Source: UBA5738 sp049641805 (GTDB lineage: Bacteria > Patescibacteriota > Minisyncoccia > Minisyncoccales > UBA5738). From it: DNA of 46,053 nucleotides. Position 1 is the first letter of the stretch; every line of letters starts with the position of its first letter. Made by a program: the position numbers and the translations under genes. Below are positions 14,764 through 23,455 of this stretch, in pieces. The DNA is taken from assembly GCA_049641805.1 (NCBI GenBank), contig JBARNX010000070.1:1-46053 (forward strand). The letters run 5' to 3'. Below the pieces are notes generated by a model. It made no database searches. It worked only from the letters and a program-made list of their open reading frames with translations, and was not told where the DNA came from.

Positions 14764-15213
14764 ATGTTTAAGGGAATGGCCAGAACATTAAAAGACCTAA
14801 TCATAATCGAATGTCTTGTTTTTTTGGGCGGAATGGTGTGCCGTTTCATACTTTTTCCTTTGATTTTCAGAATTGACGGAAACGCGTTTTATTTTAAAAC
14901 GCTGGGATTGTCGCTAATTTGGGGCGCGGCTATCGTGTTGGTTCTGCTGGTTTTGGGGCTATTTCTTTCCAAAAAAAACAGCAGAATTGCTTGGCTGGCA
15001 GTGCTTCCGCTTGGCGTTGCGGTAATTTTTACGGCCATAGAGGTTAATTACTTGTATAATCGCAAGTATTTAAGTACAACCGATTTTCTACCCTATCTGT
15101 TTAGTGGCACGGTTTCTATCGTGGAAGTCGGTTGGCCGGTAATCCAATACGCTCCGTATATAGTATTAACCGGAGCGGCATTGTTCGTTTGGTGGTACGA
15201 AGGGCGCGAATGA
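14764..15213 (+). CDS. Polytopic membrane protein of unknown function (149 aa)
   Basis: No family is recognised. Four hydrophobic segments are visible, at about residues 11-37, 46-68, 74-95 and 125-144, connected by short charged turns (LSKKNSR, YNRKYLST) and ending in WWYEGRE. It has no signal peptide cleavage site or enzyme motif. The start is certain because an AAGGAGG lies 6 bases before the ATG and a consensus promoter lies upstream. It runs opposite to the surrounding type IV secretion genes and precedes the SPFH-like gene, which has its own promoter. The two may form a functional pair, since SPFH proteins commonly have small membrane partners (as in NfeD), but this sequence is not recognisably NfeD. 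Confidence 0.75.
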   Translation: MFKGMARTLKDLIIIECLVFLGGMVCRFILFPLIFRIDGNAFYFKTLGLSLIWGAAIVLVLLVLGLFLSKKNSRIAWLAVLPLGVAVIFTAIEVNYLYNRKYLSTTDFLPYLFSGTVSIVEVGWPVIQYAPYIVLTGAALFVWWYEGRE

Positions 15214-15241
15214 TCCATTTTATGGGGACGCGCCATTTTTT
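15203..15241 (+). terminator. Possible terminator of the 149-aa gene
   Basis: GGCGCG (15203-15208) can pair with CGCGCC (15229-15234), followed by ATTTTTTAT. The stem is short and the loop long, so this is tentative. Confidence 0.4.
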
Positions 15242-15251
15242 ATACAAAACC

Positions 15252-15279
15252 TTGACATTTATAAATTTTCTGTCATAAT
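15252..15279 (+). promoter_or_regulatory. Promoter of the SPFH-like gene
   Basis: TTGACA (15252-15257), 16-bp spacer, CATAAT (15274-15279). The untranslated leader would be about 97 bases and includes a small hairpin near 15325-15343 (CCCTC / GAGGG). GGAGATGAT at 15370-15378 acts as the ribosome-binding site. Confidence 0.7.
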
Positions 15280-15382
15280 AATGCCAGCATTTACCCTAAA
15301 TGACGGGTATTAAAGTTTTATATCCCCTCTCGGAATGAGGGCGAATCGAATGATGGACAAAAAAGATATGGAGATGATTTAG

Positions 15383-16963
15383 ATGACATTGTCAGAAACG
15401 ACTTACAATGAATGGCTGAAGGGCACAACGCAAAATACAAGTGGTTTAGGAAGTTGGGTTGGAGATATTATTAATATTGGTCGGAGTTTTATCCCTTCGT
15501 TAGGATGGTATACGTTGCCAATTCTTGCGGGGGCTGGCTTAGTGACCGTGAGTGCTGCGATTGCAGCGGCAATAACAATCGGTCCAAAATGGGGAGTGTT
15601 TTACGGCAATCCGCCTCCGGGTTATGCTGGGACAATAATCCAAGCATTTTTCCCGACAAGAGTAGAGCGCGCCAAAATAAATCCGTTGGATGGCAAGCCG
15701 TTCACAAAAACCGTGGAAATAAACGGCAAAAGCACGGAAGTCGAAGATACGGAAAAAGTTTGGACCAGCGTTGGAACGTATGTCGGTTCATTCGTTAATT
15801 TAGAAGAAACTGACATTGATGCCGTAGGCTATGTTACCAAGGAGGGTCATGTATACAACCCTGAAACCGGCGAAGATGATCCTGTGCCGGAACCCAGCAC
15901 CGACGATAAACCGGCTGGCGGTATAAACAGTTATCTGGCTCATAATTTCGCCCATTATTATTTGGGAAATTTATGGCTTTTGGCCCGGACACCAAAACGC
16001 GAAATCGCTTGGTTTACGCGGAAAGGTCATGCATTGGTAAAGCGTCAGGAGTGGGATAGATATATTCGGATTACCGAAGTTGATACCGCTTTCGATGTTA
16101 CCGAAAAGGAACCCAATCTGGATAGAACCGGTTTTCCATGGTGGGTACAAGTGACCATTATCTATAAAATCCGCCACCTGGGAAAAGCGTGGGTTTGGAT
16201 TCCCAACTCCGATGATTTGATGATCCGGCTTGTCAGGGGCGCTCTAAGCGACTGGTGGCAGGAAAATGCCATTTTGGTCTATGAGGGTCAAGATTTGGAT
16301 GCACCACCAGAGAAGAACCCAACGCCGCCGTCAGTCGAGGCGCTTAAAGGTTTAATGGTGGGCGCTGAAGGAAACAAAGATTTGGCGGAACGATTCCTTG
16401 AACACTTGGGTCGGAGTCCAGAACCAAAGCCAGAAACAAAACCAGAGGAAGAAACAGAGTCGGAAGCAAGGCCAAATGCAGAGCCGGCTGTCGAACAAAC
16501 TGAAAAGGCAAAGCCACCCAAAATGACAGGCCTTTGCTTGGAGATAATGAACAAATATGGCCGGGAAATAACAAATATTGTTTTTGAAAGAAAGGGGTTG
16601 GCGGGTAAATATGCAGACCTTTTAACAGATATAAAGGAAGCAGAACTCGAAAGGCGTGCCGACATTATCCGCTCGCAAGGCAGAAGGGTGGTAATGGATA
16701 ATGTAAGCAAAGGTATGAAATCCCAAATAAATGTAATCAAAGAAGGAGGTGAATCGGCCCGCGTAGCGGTGCTTGCGGGGTTATTCAATGAAAATGGCAA
16801 AGAAGAACCGACTAATGAAGATAAATTGACCACAGCTTTTCTGTATAAAAAAGAGCTTAAGCAAGAAGTAGCAGAAAACAGCGGTCAGGAGAATAGTAGC
16901 GGTTCCGGCGGTCGGAAAAATTTCCATAAGACGGCAAAAAAACAAGAAGGTGAAAAAAAATAA
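15383..16963 (+). CDS. Membrane-anchored SPFH/band-7-like protein (divergent)
   Basis: The 526-aa protein has one membrane helix at about 41-67 near the N-terminus and then a region that resembles the SPFH (stomatin/prohibitin/flotillin) domain. WDRYIRITEVDTAFDVTEKE and FPWWVQVTIIYKIRHLGKAW resemble its strand pattern, and DLMIRLVRGALSDWW its helix. A Pro/Glu-rich stretch (about 305-395) interrupts the domain. The later part, LEIMNKYGREITNIVFERK then IKEAELERRADIIRSQGRR, looks like the end of an SPFH domain with its coiled helix. The C-terminus is basic and disordered. SPFH proteins form large membrane cages that organise proteases or microdomains; here the role is unknown. Assignment is by pattern and is uncertain. 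It has its own promoter and terminator inside the type IV secretion locus. Confidence 0.6.
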   Translation: MTLSETTYNEWLKGTTQNTSGLGSWVGDIINIGRSFIPSLGWYTLPILAGAGLVTVSAAIAAAITIGPKWGVFYGNPPPGYAGTIIQAFFPTRVERAKINPLDGKPFTKTVEINGKSTEVEDTEKVWTSVGTYVGSFVNLEETDIDAVGYVTKEGHVYNPETGEDDPVPEPSTDDKPAGGINSYLAHNFAHYYLGNLWLLARTPKREIAWFTRKGHALVKRQEWDRYIRITEVDTAFDVTEKEPNLDRTGFPWWVQVTIIYKIRHLGKAWVWIPNSDDLMIRLVRGALSDWWQENAILVYEGQDLDAPPEKNPTPPSVEALKGLMVGAEGNKDLAERFLEHLGRSPEPKPETKPEEETESEARPNAEPAVEQTEKAKPPKMTGLCLEIMNKYGREITNIVFERKGLAGKYADLLTDIKEAELERRADIIRSQGRRVVMDNVSKGMKSQINVIKEGGESARVAVLAGLFNENGKEEPTNEDKLTTAFLYKKELKQEVAENSGQENSSGSGGRKNFHKTAKKQEGEKK

Positions 16964-16975
16964 AATTTTACATTT

Positions 16976-17010
16976 AAGTTCAGCACAGAATCGCTGGACT
17001 TCTTTTTTTA
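16976..17010 (+). terminator. Terminator of the SPFH-like gene
   Basis: AAGTTCAGC pairs with GCTGGACTT (one G-T pair) across 8 bases, followed by CTTTTTTTA. Confidence 0.85.
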
Positions 17011-17047
17011 TGTAGATGTGGGTTGCGGCTTCCCTCCCCTTTTCTAT

Positions 17048-17083
17048 AAAAAACCGGACAATGTTTGATTGCCCGGTTTTTAG
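17048..17083 (-). terminator. Terminator of the rsmA-VirB6 operon
   Basis: AAAAACCGG (17049-17057) pairs with CCGGTTTTT (17073-17081), with a further CAAT/ATTG inner stem. It lies 13 bases beyond the VirB6-like stop and has A and T tracts for either strand. Confidence 0.85.
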
Positions 17084-17095
17084 ATTTAAGAATGG

Positions 17096-19336
17096 CTATG
17101 TCATTGATTCGACAATATCTTTCAATGCGTCTTCGTAGCTGGTATTCGGATTTTGTCGGTGGATAGCTTCTGCGGAAGCCTTGATGTTTTGCGGAATTAG
17201 GTTGCCATAGCCTTCTCTGTCCCGCGGGTCAAGGGCGATGGCTTTTGCCAGATCAGGGTTGGCTTTTGCTATTGCGGCAAAATTATTTTTTGTGGCTTCG
17301 ACCATAATATCGTAAGTTTTTTTATTGACGCTTGATCTGGCATAACCATACATACCCGTATCGCCGCTCATCAGCAAGGCTTGGACATTTTTCTCGTTTT
17401 CAAAGACGCTATCGGGAAGTTTTTTGAAAGAATCCCTTCGGACGGTTGCGCCCTTGAGGCTCATTACTCTGGCGCGCATTTTTTCATTTTCCTCGGCTTG
17501 CTCTTGGGCGGTTAGCGTGCTGGGTGTTACGCTGGCAAACCTTTCAACCTTGGCCAATTGCAAATTTTGCTTGTCTTGTTTTTTGTAATAATCTCTTAAT
17601 TGCTGTGACGATTCCAAACCGCCTGATCGCGCCGCCGATTCCGTAACTCTGGGTTTTATCAAACCATATTTTACCGCGTAATCAAGATTGCGTCCGGTAT
17701 TTTTACCGAAACTGGAAATGAGATCGGGCAGATCTTCGGATTTGGCATTTTGCATCGCCCAAGCCGCTTCCGCAGGGCTTGCGCCAACTCCTTTGGAAAT
17801 AACGTTTTCGACAGTGTTGTCCTTGCCCGTTTCGCTCACTTCTTCTTTTATCAAGGAACCGATATCCGAGAATTTATTGCGTTTGTTCAGGTCCCATGTT
17901 TTTCCGGCTTTTTCGCCAATCTCGCTGACTTTGTTCGGATCTCCCGAAAATGCGCCGCGCCAAGCCGACATTGTTTTTTCATTGGCGATATTGGCGGCTA
18001 CGCCCGAAACGTGCATAACCGCTTTATCGTAGAAATGCTCCTTATCCGTGCCGATACGCATGTTCGCGTCTTCGCGACTGCGCATGGCGCCTTTTCTAAC
18101 ACCGCTCAAGGTTGGCTTGACCACATGCGAATATGCCACGGCACCGGCGCCTACCATTGCCGTGCGGAACATTTCGGCCATTACCGCGTCGCTTCCAGCC
18201 ATACTTTTTACCAAAGCCAGATAAACGATCAAAAACAAATAATAGAACATGGTATTATCCATATGAATTCCCTCAAGCGCTTTTACATCCGTGACTGCGT
18301 CCGTTTCATAATTTTTTGACAGAATAAAATCCGCCGATCCCAGCCCCAATACAAGAAAAAATAAGACCCAAACACCGGCAAATGTCCATTTTACCAGTGA
18401 TTTCCACCAATCGCCGAAATAGCGCCGAGTTTGCGGCAACCCATATGCCATAATGGCCAGGGGCGAGATCACGGCCAGGATTTGCAGCATAAAGATGCGC
18501 GATACGAACAAAACGATATAACTCAAAAATATGCCGGACAATATAGTGCACGCGAAAATCTGGAATATTCCTTTTGCCACAAAATTGGTGGCAAAATAAA
18601 TAGTCGCGTTACCAATCGCGCCCACCGCCGGGTCGGTATTGATTCCCAATATGGTGGCCGCGGCCGTGGCGATGCTGCCGATTGTCGCGCCGATGGAAAG
18701 AAGGTTAACCACCGGAATTGCGTATGATACCATGAGCGCGGCCATGGCGGCGAGCGTTGTGGCGATTGAAAATATCGCGCCGGACATTAAATCATGGGTC
18801 GCTTTTGATAATAAATCGCCGTTATTGGCCATAATTGTGTTGATGGCAATATTGCCGATATCCACCATCATTTTGACCAAAAGCACGCCAAAACGCGTGG
18901 CGATTGCCGCAAATATCAGCTGCGGTATTATTTTCTTGGCTTCAAAATCAAATAATTTAAGAATTATGCAAAACGCCGCGACCACGAACGCGAGCAATAA
19001 CAATAAATCAGCCAGCCCTTGCGTGACCGCCAATCCGTGGGAAATGAAACCATTGTTGAAATTTATCAGCGAAGTTTGATTATTGATCAGCCATTGCAAA
19101 GCGGTGGTGGTGAGCCAAAGAGATGCCAGCGCGGCGAGCACCCAGATAATTGTTCCGGAAACAAATGATAAAAGATCTTTTAGCCCCGCGGTCGCGGCAC
19201 CGGTCACGCCATCGGCATCAAACGCGAAAACCGTTTTCGCGCTAAAGAGAAAAACAGCGAGCAATGCCACTCCGCCAAAAATCAGGGCGTGTTTTTTTGT
19301 ATTGGTTTTTTTTCGGGTTGCGTCTGTGAAAATCAT
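17096..19336 (-). CDS. VirB6/TrbL-like polytopic membrane protein
   Basis: VirB6/TrbL proteins form part of the inner-membrane channel of type IV secretion systems. The 746-aa product starts with a signal-like helix (about 18-39, ending VFAFDADG), followed by about seven to nine hydrophobic segments up to residue 390 (for example IIWVLAALASLWLTTTALQW, LADLLLLLAFVVAAFCIILK, FMLQILAVISPLAIMAYGLP and WTFAGVWVLFFLVLGLG). The motif SRIFMLQILAVISPLA with LPQTRRYFGDWWKSL is typical of the TrbL/VirB6 C-terminal core in Patescibacteria. The remaining 350 residues form a soluble, charged, probably cytosolic tail, a common extension in this group. It is the last gene of the six-gene rsmA operon, 12 bases after the VirB2-like gene. 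Confidence 0.82.
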   Translation of the reverse strand: MIFTDATRKKTNTKKHALIFGGVALLAVFLFSAKTVFAFDADGVTGAATAGLKDLLSFVSGTIIWVLAALASLWLTTTALQWLINNQTSLINFNNGFISHGLAVTQGLADLLLLLAFVVAAFCIILKLFDFEAKKIIPQLIFAAIATRFGVLLVKMMVDIGNIAINTIMANNGDLLSKATHDLMSGAIFSIATTLAAMAALMVSYAIPVVNLLSIGATIGSIATAAATILGINTDPAVGAIGNATIYFATNFVAKGIFQIFACTILSGIFLSYIVLFVSRIFMLQILAVISPLAIMAYGLPQTRRYFGDWWKSLVKWTFAGVWVLFFLVLGLGSADFILSKNYETDAVTDVKALEGIHMDNTMFYYLFLIVYLALVKSMAGSDAVMAEMFRTAMVGAGAVAYSHVVKPTLSGVRKGAMRSREDANMRIGTDKEHFYDKAVMHVSGVAANIANEKTMSAWRGAFSGDPNKVSEIGEKAGKTWDLNKRNKFSDIGSLIKEEVSETGKDNTVENVISKGVGASPAEAAWAMQNAKSEDLPDLISSFGKNTGRNLDYAVKYGLIKPRVTESAARSGGLESSQQLRDYYKKQDKQNLQLAKVERFASVTPSTLTAQEQAEENEKMRARVMSLKGATVRRDSFKKLPDSVFENEKNVQALLMSGDTGMYGYARSSVNKKTYDIMVEATKNNFAAIAKANPDLAKAIALDPRDREGYGNLIPQNIKASAEAIHRQNPNTSYEDALKDIVESMT

Positions 19337-19348
19337 ATTAGGTATATC

Positions 19349-20308
19349 TTATTGCTTGATGAGCATAACGCAAACCGTGGCTTTGGCGTTTACATATGTT
19401 TTGAGCGATTTGTTGTTTGTCGCTACAAAAATATCGGTATTCTCGCATTCTTTGGTTGTTCCGCCGCCGGTGTTTGTGCTTGATTTGGTAAATAATTGCA
19501 GGCCGCATTTGCAAACCGGATTTTTGGTATCTCGCAGAGACTCATCGTCGGATGTCGGGTCATAACACGGAGCGCCCGCGCCGTTTGATTCGCTATAAAA
19601 CACCACCGATCCGATTTGTTTTTTAGGATCGATCGTATGCTCGTTGTTGAAATCGTTGATTGGGTAGTCGCCGCCTGATTCATAAATAACTTTTGCGGAT
19701 TTGCATTCCGTTTTATTCCATCTCGGCCAGCAATAACCGGCTTTGCCGGCGGCGGGATCATATCCGATGCAGGTATAATATTCGTCTTTGCAATTTTTAA
19801 TTTGATCGCCGTCTTTGTCTTTGCAACAATCAGGGGCAGGTTCTTTTTCCGCGCTTTTGCAAATAGTGGCTTGAGAAGAGAAATTTTCCTGGAATGGAGT
19901 GATTTTAATTGAGTTTAAGTTTATTCCGATCAGGGACAAGATTGCGTAAGAGGAAAGGAGGATTACCAAACCGATGACCGCGTCGCGGATGCGGTTGAAA
20001 GCATCTTGCATTTTCGACGGGTTGCCGATTGAGGTGATATATTCAAAACCAGCCAATATCAAAGCAATAAATACTGCCAATCCGCCTAGCCCAACCCCCC
20101 ATTCGTAAACATATTTAATGCCTTCCGCCAAAGTCGGATTGGTGTCTTTGGCGATGTCGGTGCCCATGGGCGAAGCGGGCCATTGAGCTTGGAATTTAAA
20201 AGTGGTGGTGGCGGTGTCCGCGGCGTTTGCCGAGATTGCAAAACCGGCGATTGCGAAGAACAAAATCGCTAAAACAATGCCGCCGGTTCTTTTTGAAAAA
20301 AATTTCAT
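19349..20308 (-). CDS. VirB2-like pilin-type protein with Cys-rich tail
   Basis: The 319-aa exported protein has a signal peptide (about 1-29, ending ISANAADT), a short linker and then two hydrophobic helices of VirB2/TrbC type: GLGGLAVFIALILAGFEYI (about 73-91) and DAVIGLVILLSSYAILSLIG (about 109-128), with GNPSKMQDAFNRIR between them. The remaining 190 residues are unusual for a pilin and rich in cysteines (about 13). They include CCKDKDGDQIKNC, which resembles a calcium-binding DxDGD loop. VirB2 is the pilus subunit of type IV secretion systems; with this tail the protein may be a pilus-tip or channel-associated subunit instead. It is followed closely by the VirB6-like gene. Confidence 0.72.
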   Translation of the reverse strand: MKFFSKRTGGIVLAILFFAIAGFAISANAADTATTTFKFQAQWPASPMGTDIAKDTNPTLAEGIKYVYEWGVGLGGLAVFIALILAGFEYITSIGNPSKMQDAFNRIRDAVIGLVILLSSYAILSLIGINLNSIKITPFQENFSSQATICKSAEKEPAPDCCKDKDGDQIKNCKDEYYTCIGYDPAAGKAGYCWPRWNKTECKSAKVIYESGGDYPINDFNNEHTIDPKKQIGSVVFYSESNGAGAPCYDPTSDDESLRDTKNPVCKCGLQLFTKSSTNTGGGTTKECENTDIFVATNNKSLKTYVNAKATVCVMLIKQ

Positions 20309-20326
20309 AATTATCGGTAATAATTT

Positions 20327-21055
20327 TTACGGTTCGAATTCCGTTGCTTCTTTCGTGCTGGTCGCGATCGTGCCGGTTGCATTTTGCTCGGGAACTTTGA
20401 TCGATATCGAGCCAAATAAAGTTTGCGCCGCGGCTTTGATATTGGGCCAGTTTTTGTCCGTGGTGATCGCGGCCACAATATAAAATCCATTTTCTTTTTT
20501 GACCAGCGCGGCCGCCGCCTGCCATTTGTTGAATCCGTTCATCGAGTTGGCGCATTCATAGCTGGTGTTGATTATTCCAAATATCGCGGGATTGGTTGAG
20601 CTGGCATTCTGGACATCGGCGGCGCATTGTTGCTGGCCGAGGGACTGTTTCATTTGCTCGGCGATGTCTTTGGTGGTGGTGCTGTTGGTTTCTGATGCCA
20701 GTATGTATGAAGGTTGAAGATCGGGAATTGAAATTTGATAGGCAAACAGCAGGATGTTGTTTAATTCTAACTTGGCCAGGGTTTCTTGTCCAAACAAATT
20801 TTCGCCGCCGGAAAATGCCGCCGGATATTTGAGAGTTAAACTGCCGTCCGGGCTGGTGAAATCAACATAAGGTTCTTTTGCCGCTTCATAGTCTTTTTGG
20901 TAAGGGTTTTTTAAATAAACCGATTTGTCGAATTCCGGGAATTGCAAATTTTCGCCGCCGATGTTTAATTTGCCGCCGTTGAATTGCCAGCAAACAGACA
21001 TTGCCAAAGCGGCGATTGAAAACAGAACTATGGCTAGCGGCGCGGGTAGTTTCAT
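20327..21055 (-). CDS. Exported protein of unknown function (242 aa)
   Basis: The N-terminus has a hydrophobic stretch (PLAIVLFSIAALAMSVCWQF, residues 6-25) that is either a signal peptide or an uncleaved membrane anchor; C21 lacks a clear lipobox. The mature part contains VDFTSPDGSLTLKYPAAFSG, similar to the short motif seen in PsbP/Mog1-like exported domains, and a C-terminal strand pattern ending in the Thr/Glu-rich tail KVPEQNATGTIATSTKEA. Two other cysteines (QQQCAADVQ and SYECAN) could pair. It is in the middle of the rsmA-VirB6 operon with gaps of 12 and 18 bases, so a role as a periplasm-side component of the apparatus is a reasonable guess only. Confidence 0.75.
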   Translation of the reverse strand: MKLPAPLAIVLFSIAALAMSVCWQFNGGKLNIGGENLQFPEFDKSVYLKNPYQKDYEAAKEPYVDFTSPDGSLTLKYPAAFSGGENLFGQETLAKLELNNILLFAYQISIPDLQPSYILASETNSTTTKDIAEQMKQSLGQQQCAADVQNASSTNPAIFGIINTSYECANSMNGFNKWQAAAALVKKENGFYIVAAITTDKNWPNIKAAAQTLFGSISIKVPEQNATGTIATSTKEATEFEP

Positions 21056-21067
21056 AAAAACAAAGAT

Positions 21068-23434
21068 TTACAGGATTTTGAACCATAATCCCGGGAAGCC
21101 GGCGATTTGCAGAATAAAGCCGGTGATAATCCATGCAAAAACCAACAGCGCGTAGCCGATGCCGATGTATTTCCACCAGGTTTTGACTTTTTCGAGAATG
21201 TCGGGCGTGCCGAAGGGCGAATAGAAAAGCAGGCCGGTGGCCAGCGCCAATATCGGCAGGAGCCAGATCGACAGCTTGAACAGCGCGAAATCAATGGCGA
21301 TTTTTATCAATAAAAGCGTGTGCTTGGGCTGGCACGCTTCCCTTTCGTTCCATTGAGTGTCCGGGTCGTCATAGGCGGTGCCGCAAACCGCGAATGAGGA
21401 TTTATTTGCCGGAACATGCTGGTCCAGCGTGAATTTCGACTCGCTTTTCGGCCCCTCGCTTTTGCAAGCCGCGTCCACGCAGGGCTGGACGGTTAGCTGG
21501 TATTCTCCCAAACAATTTAATTGCACCGTGTCGGAAACGCGAGAAATAGTTTTCTCGATTGGCTCTTGGGTGCAGCTTTGTTTTTCTTTTGACGCGGTTA
21601 GAGATAAAACATAATGATAGGCGGACGCGCCGGTTACCGCGTCCCATGAGATATTTTGCGACAGCTGATCGGCGTATATCGTTGATTCCATGGCGGGTTC
21701 TACATTGGCGGCGGCGGTTAGCGTGGGCGCGGCGAAAGTTTTTTCCTGGCTCCAGGCGCCGCAAACTGTTCCGTCCGCGTGGGCGCAAGTTTGCACTTTC
21801 CAGGTATAGTTTTGCGACTGGTCGATATCGGGATAGCCCAAAGTGTGCTTTGGGTTTTTTAACAGATCGGAATCGTTTAAAATTTTTATCGTGCCGTCCG
21901 CGCCGGTTTTGCCGATACTGAAATTATAGGATTTCGCGCCCGGAACCGCTTCCCAGGAAAAGACTGCCGGTATGCCGCCGGTTTGCGCCATTGATTCGGC
22001 TTTTGCCGGCCGGCCCGTGGTGCGGAAGACAAACCAATCCGACCAGCCGTCGCAATCCGTGGAATCGAATTTGGCGCACGCTTTGGCGCGCCATTTATAT
22101 TGGGTGTCGGGTTTTAAATTGTCGGCGTCGAATAAAAGTTTTTCCGCCGCGCCGGAATTATTGTTTGGGACAATCGGCCAGCCGGTTTTTTGGTCTCCAT
22201 CAAGGAAAGATGTTTGGTACACAAACGAATTGGCGCCATCGGTTATCGTCCATGATATACTCAACGGCAACGCCGCTAAGTCGTTGTCTTGGACGCTGTT
22301 TTTCGGAGTAACCGCTTCTGGAATCCCGATCGGATCGTTTTTGGTGGAAAATTTCCAAGTTTGTCCGTAATCGCTGCAGTTGGCGGCGGTATCGTCAAAG
22401 CAAGTTTTCATTTTCCACGCGTAGGTGCGGTTGCGCGTGAAAAGCGCGTGATCTTGGCGGCCTTGCACCGGAAAAATATTTTTTACCACATTGTCGTGGT
22501 CGGTGATATATCTGACCTCGCCTTCGTTGGAATCGGATAAAATATCGTCATCCCGGCATTGTCCGTTGGAAACCATCAAAGGATGGCAATTCAGGGTATT
22601 GGAGCCTTTTTCATCGGAAGTTACCATCAGCCGGTAAGATTTCGCGAATTGGCCGGACTCCGGCAGCGGTACGCGGCACCATTTTATTTGATATCCTTTG
22701 AACGGTATTCCGGCGGCTTTGTTTTGGCCGTTCCAATCCGGGTCTTTGGCAATTATCGGTTCCGGAGCGTAACTGGTGGTAAATTCCCACCATTGAGCTT
22801 TGTCGGCGGGCATACAGTATGATCCGTCTTCACCGCAACAAGGCCGTACGCGCCACTTTATCGTGCGGCCGGAATTGAAAAAACAGGGGTAGAACTGGTC
22901 GGTCGGGTTGAATTCCGTGGTTTTCAGTATTTGGCGGAAAATTTCGCCGTCGCTTTGAGATTCGTTTAATTCGTGGTTGGCGTTGTCGATCTCAAGAAGA
23001 TAGGAACGCGCGCCGAAGATTTTGGAAGTTACGGTTTCTTGGCCGTTTAATCCAAGCCCGGACCAGACATATTCGCCGGCTTCATTCATCCAAGCTTCCA
23101 CGGGATCCCAAGCCAGAACCACGGGCAAGGTTATGGCGTTGGCATCGGTCTGCCGGGTTTTGGCGACCGGATCGTCATAGTAGTAATGATCCGGAGGCAT
23201 GGTCAAACAGGTATTGGCGCAAATGCAGGTTGCGACTTCAATGGTTTCCACCGATGTTTGGGAGCCTCTTTGATAATTTTTGCATGTTATGGTCGCCGGG
23301 CCGCTGATGGTGGCGCCGCAACTTTGATCGAAATTGAAAACAGTGGTGGTCGCGTTTTCGGCGCGGCAAAAAAGCGGGATTGCCAGCGCGAAAAATAAAA
23401 ACGCTGCCGCAAATCTGAAATTTTTGTATGTCAT
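21068..23434 (-). CDS. Giant exported Fn3-like repeat protein with VirB2-like C-terminal membrane pair
   Basis: The 788-aa protein has a signal peptide (about 1-25, ending FCRAEN) and a large Cys-rich ectodomain. Five times the sequence shows an Fn3-like strand ending in an aromatic or hydrophobic residue, W-[KR]-x-[KR/QT]-x-C, then a second Cys and W/F. The cysteines are at C199, C345, C453, C550 and C652 (the fifth reads LTVQPC without the W). ISWTITDGANSF and FSWEAVPGAKSYNF precede later copies. The C-terminus is two hydrophobic helices (about 707-738 and 756-783) with LPILALATG and WWKYIGIGYALLVFAW, the spacing of VirB2/TrbC pilins. It shares this architecture with the next upstream gene and appears to be a paralogue. 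I infer a surface adhesin or pilus-like component; no family name is certain. Confidence 0.8.
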   Translation of the reverse strand: MTYKNFRFAAAFLFFALAIPLFCRAENATTTVFNFDQSCGATISGPATITCKNYQRGSQTSVETIEVATCICANTCLTMPPDHYYYDDPVAKTRQTDANAITLPVVLAWDPVEAWMNEAGEYVWSGLGLNGQETVTSKIFGARSYLLEIDNANHELNESQSDGEIFRQILKTTEFNPTDQFYPCFFNSGRTIKWRVRPCCGEDGSYCMPADKAQWWEFTTSYAPEPIIAKDPDWNGQNKAAGIPFKGYQIKWCRVPLPESGQFAKSYRLMVTSDEKGSNTLNCHPLMVSNGQCRDDDILSDSNEGEVRYITDHDNVVKNIFPVQGRQDHALFTRNRTYAWKMKTCFDDTAANCSDYGQTWKFSTKNDPIGIPEAVTPKNSVQDNDLAALPLSISWTITDGANSFVYQTSFLDGDQKTGWPIVPNNNSGAAEKLLFDADNLKPDTQYKWRAKACAKFDSTDCDGWSDWFVFRTTGRPAKAESMAQTGGIPAVFSWEAVPGAKSYNFSIGKTGADGTIKILNDSDLLKNPKHTLGYPDIDQSQNYTWKVQTCAHADGTVCGAWSQEKTFAAPTLTAAANVEPAMESTIYADQLSQNISWDAVTGASAYHYVLSLTASKEKQSCTQEPIEKTISRVSDTVQLNCLGEYQLTVQPCVDAACKSEGPKSESKFTLDQHVPANKSSFAVCGTAYDDPDTQWNEREACQPKHTLLLIKIAIDFALFKLSIWLLPILALATGLLFYSPFGTPDILEKVKTWWKYIGIGYALLVFAWIITGFILQIAGFPGLWFKIL

Positions 23435-23455
23435 TAAATTTATTATAAATTCTTT

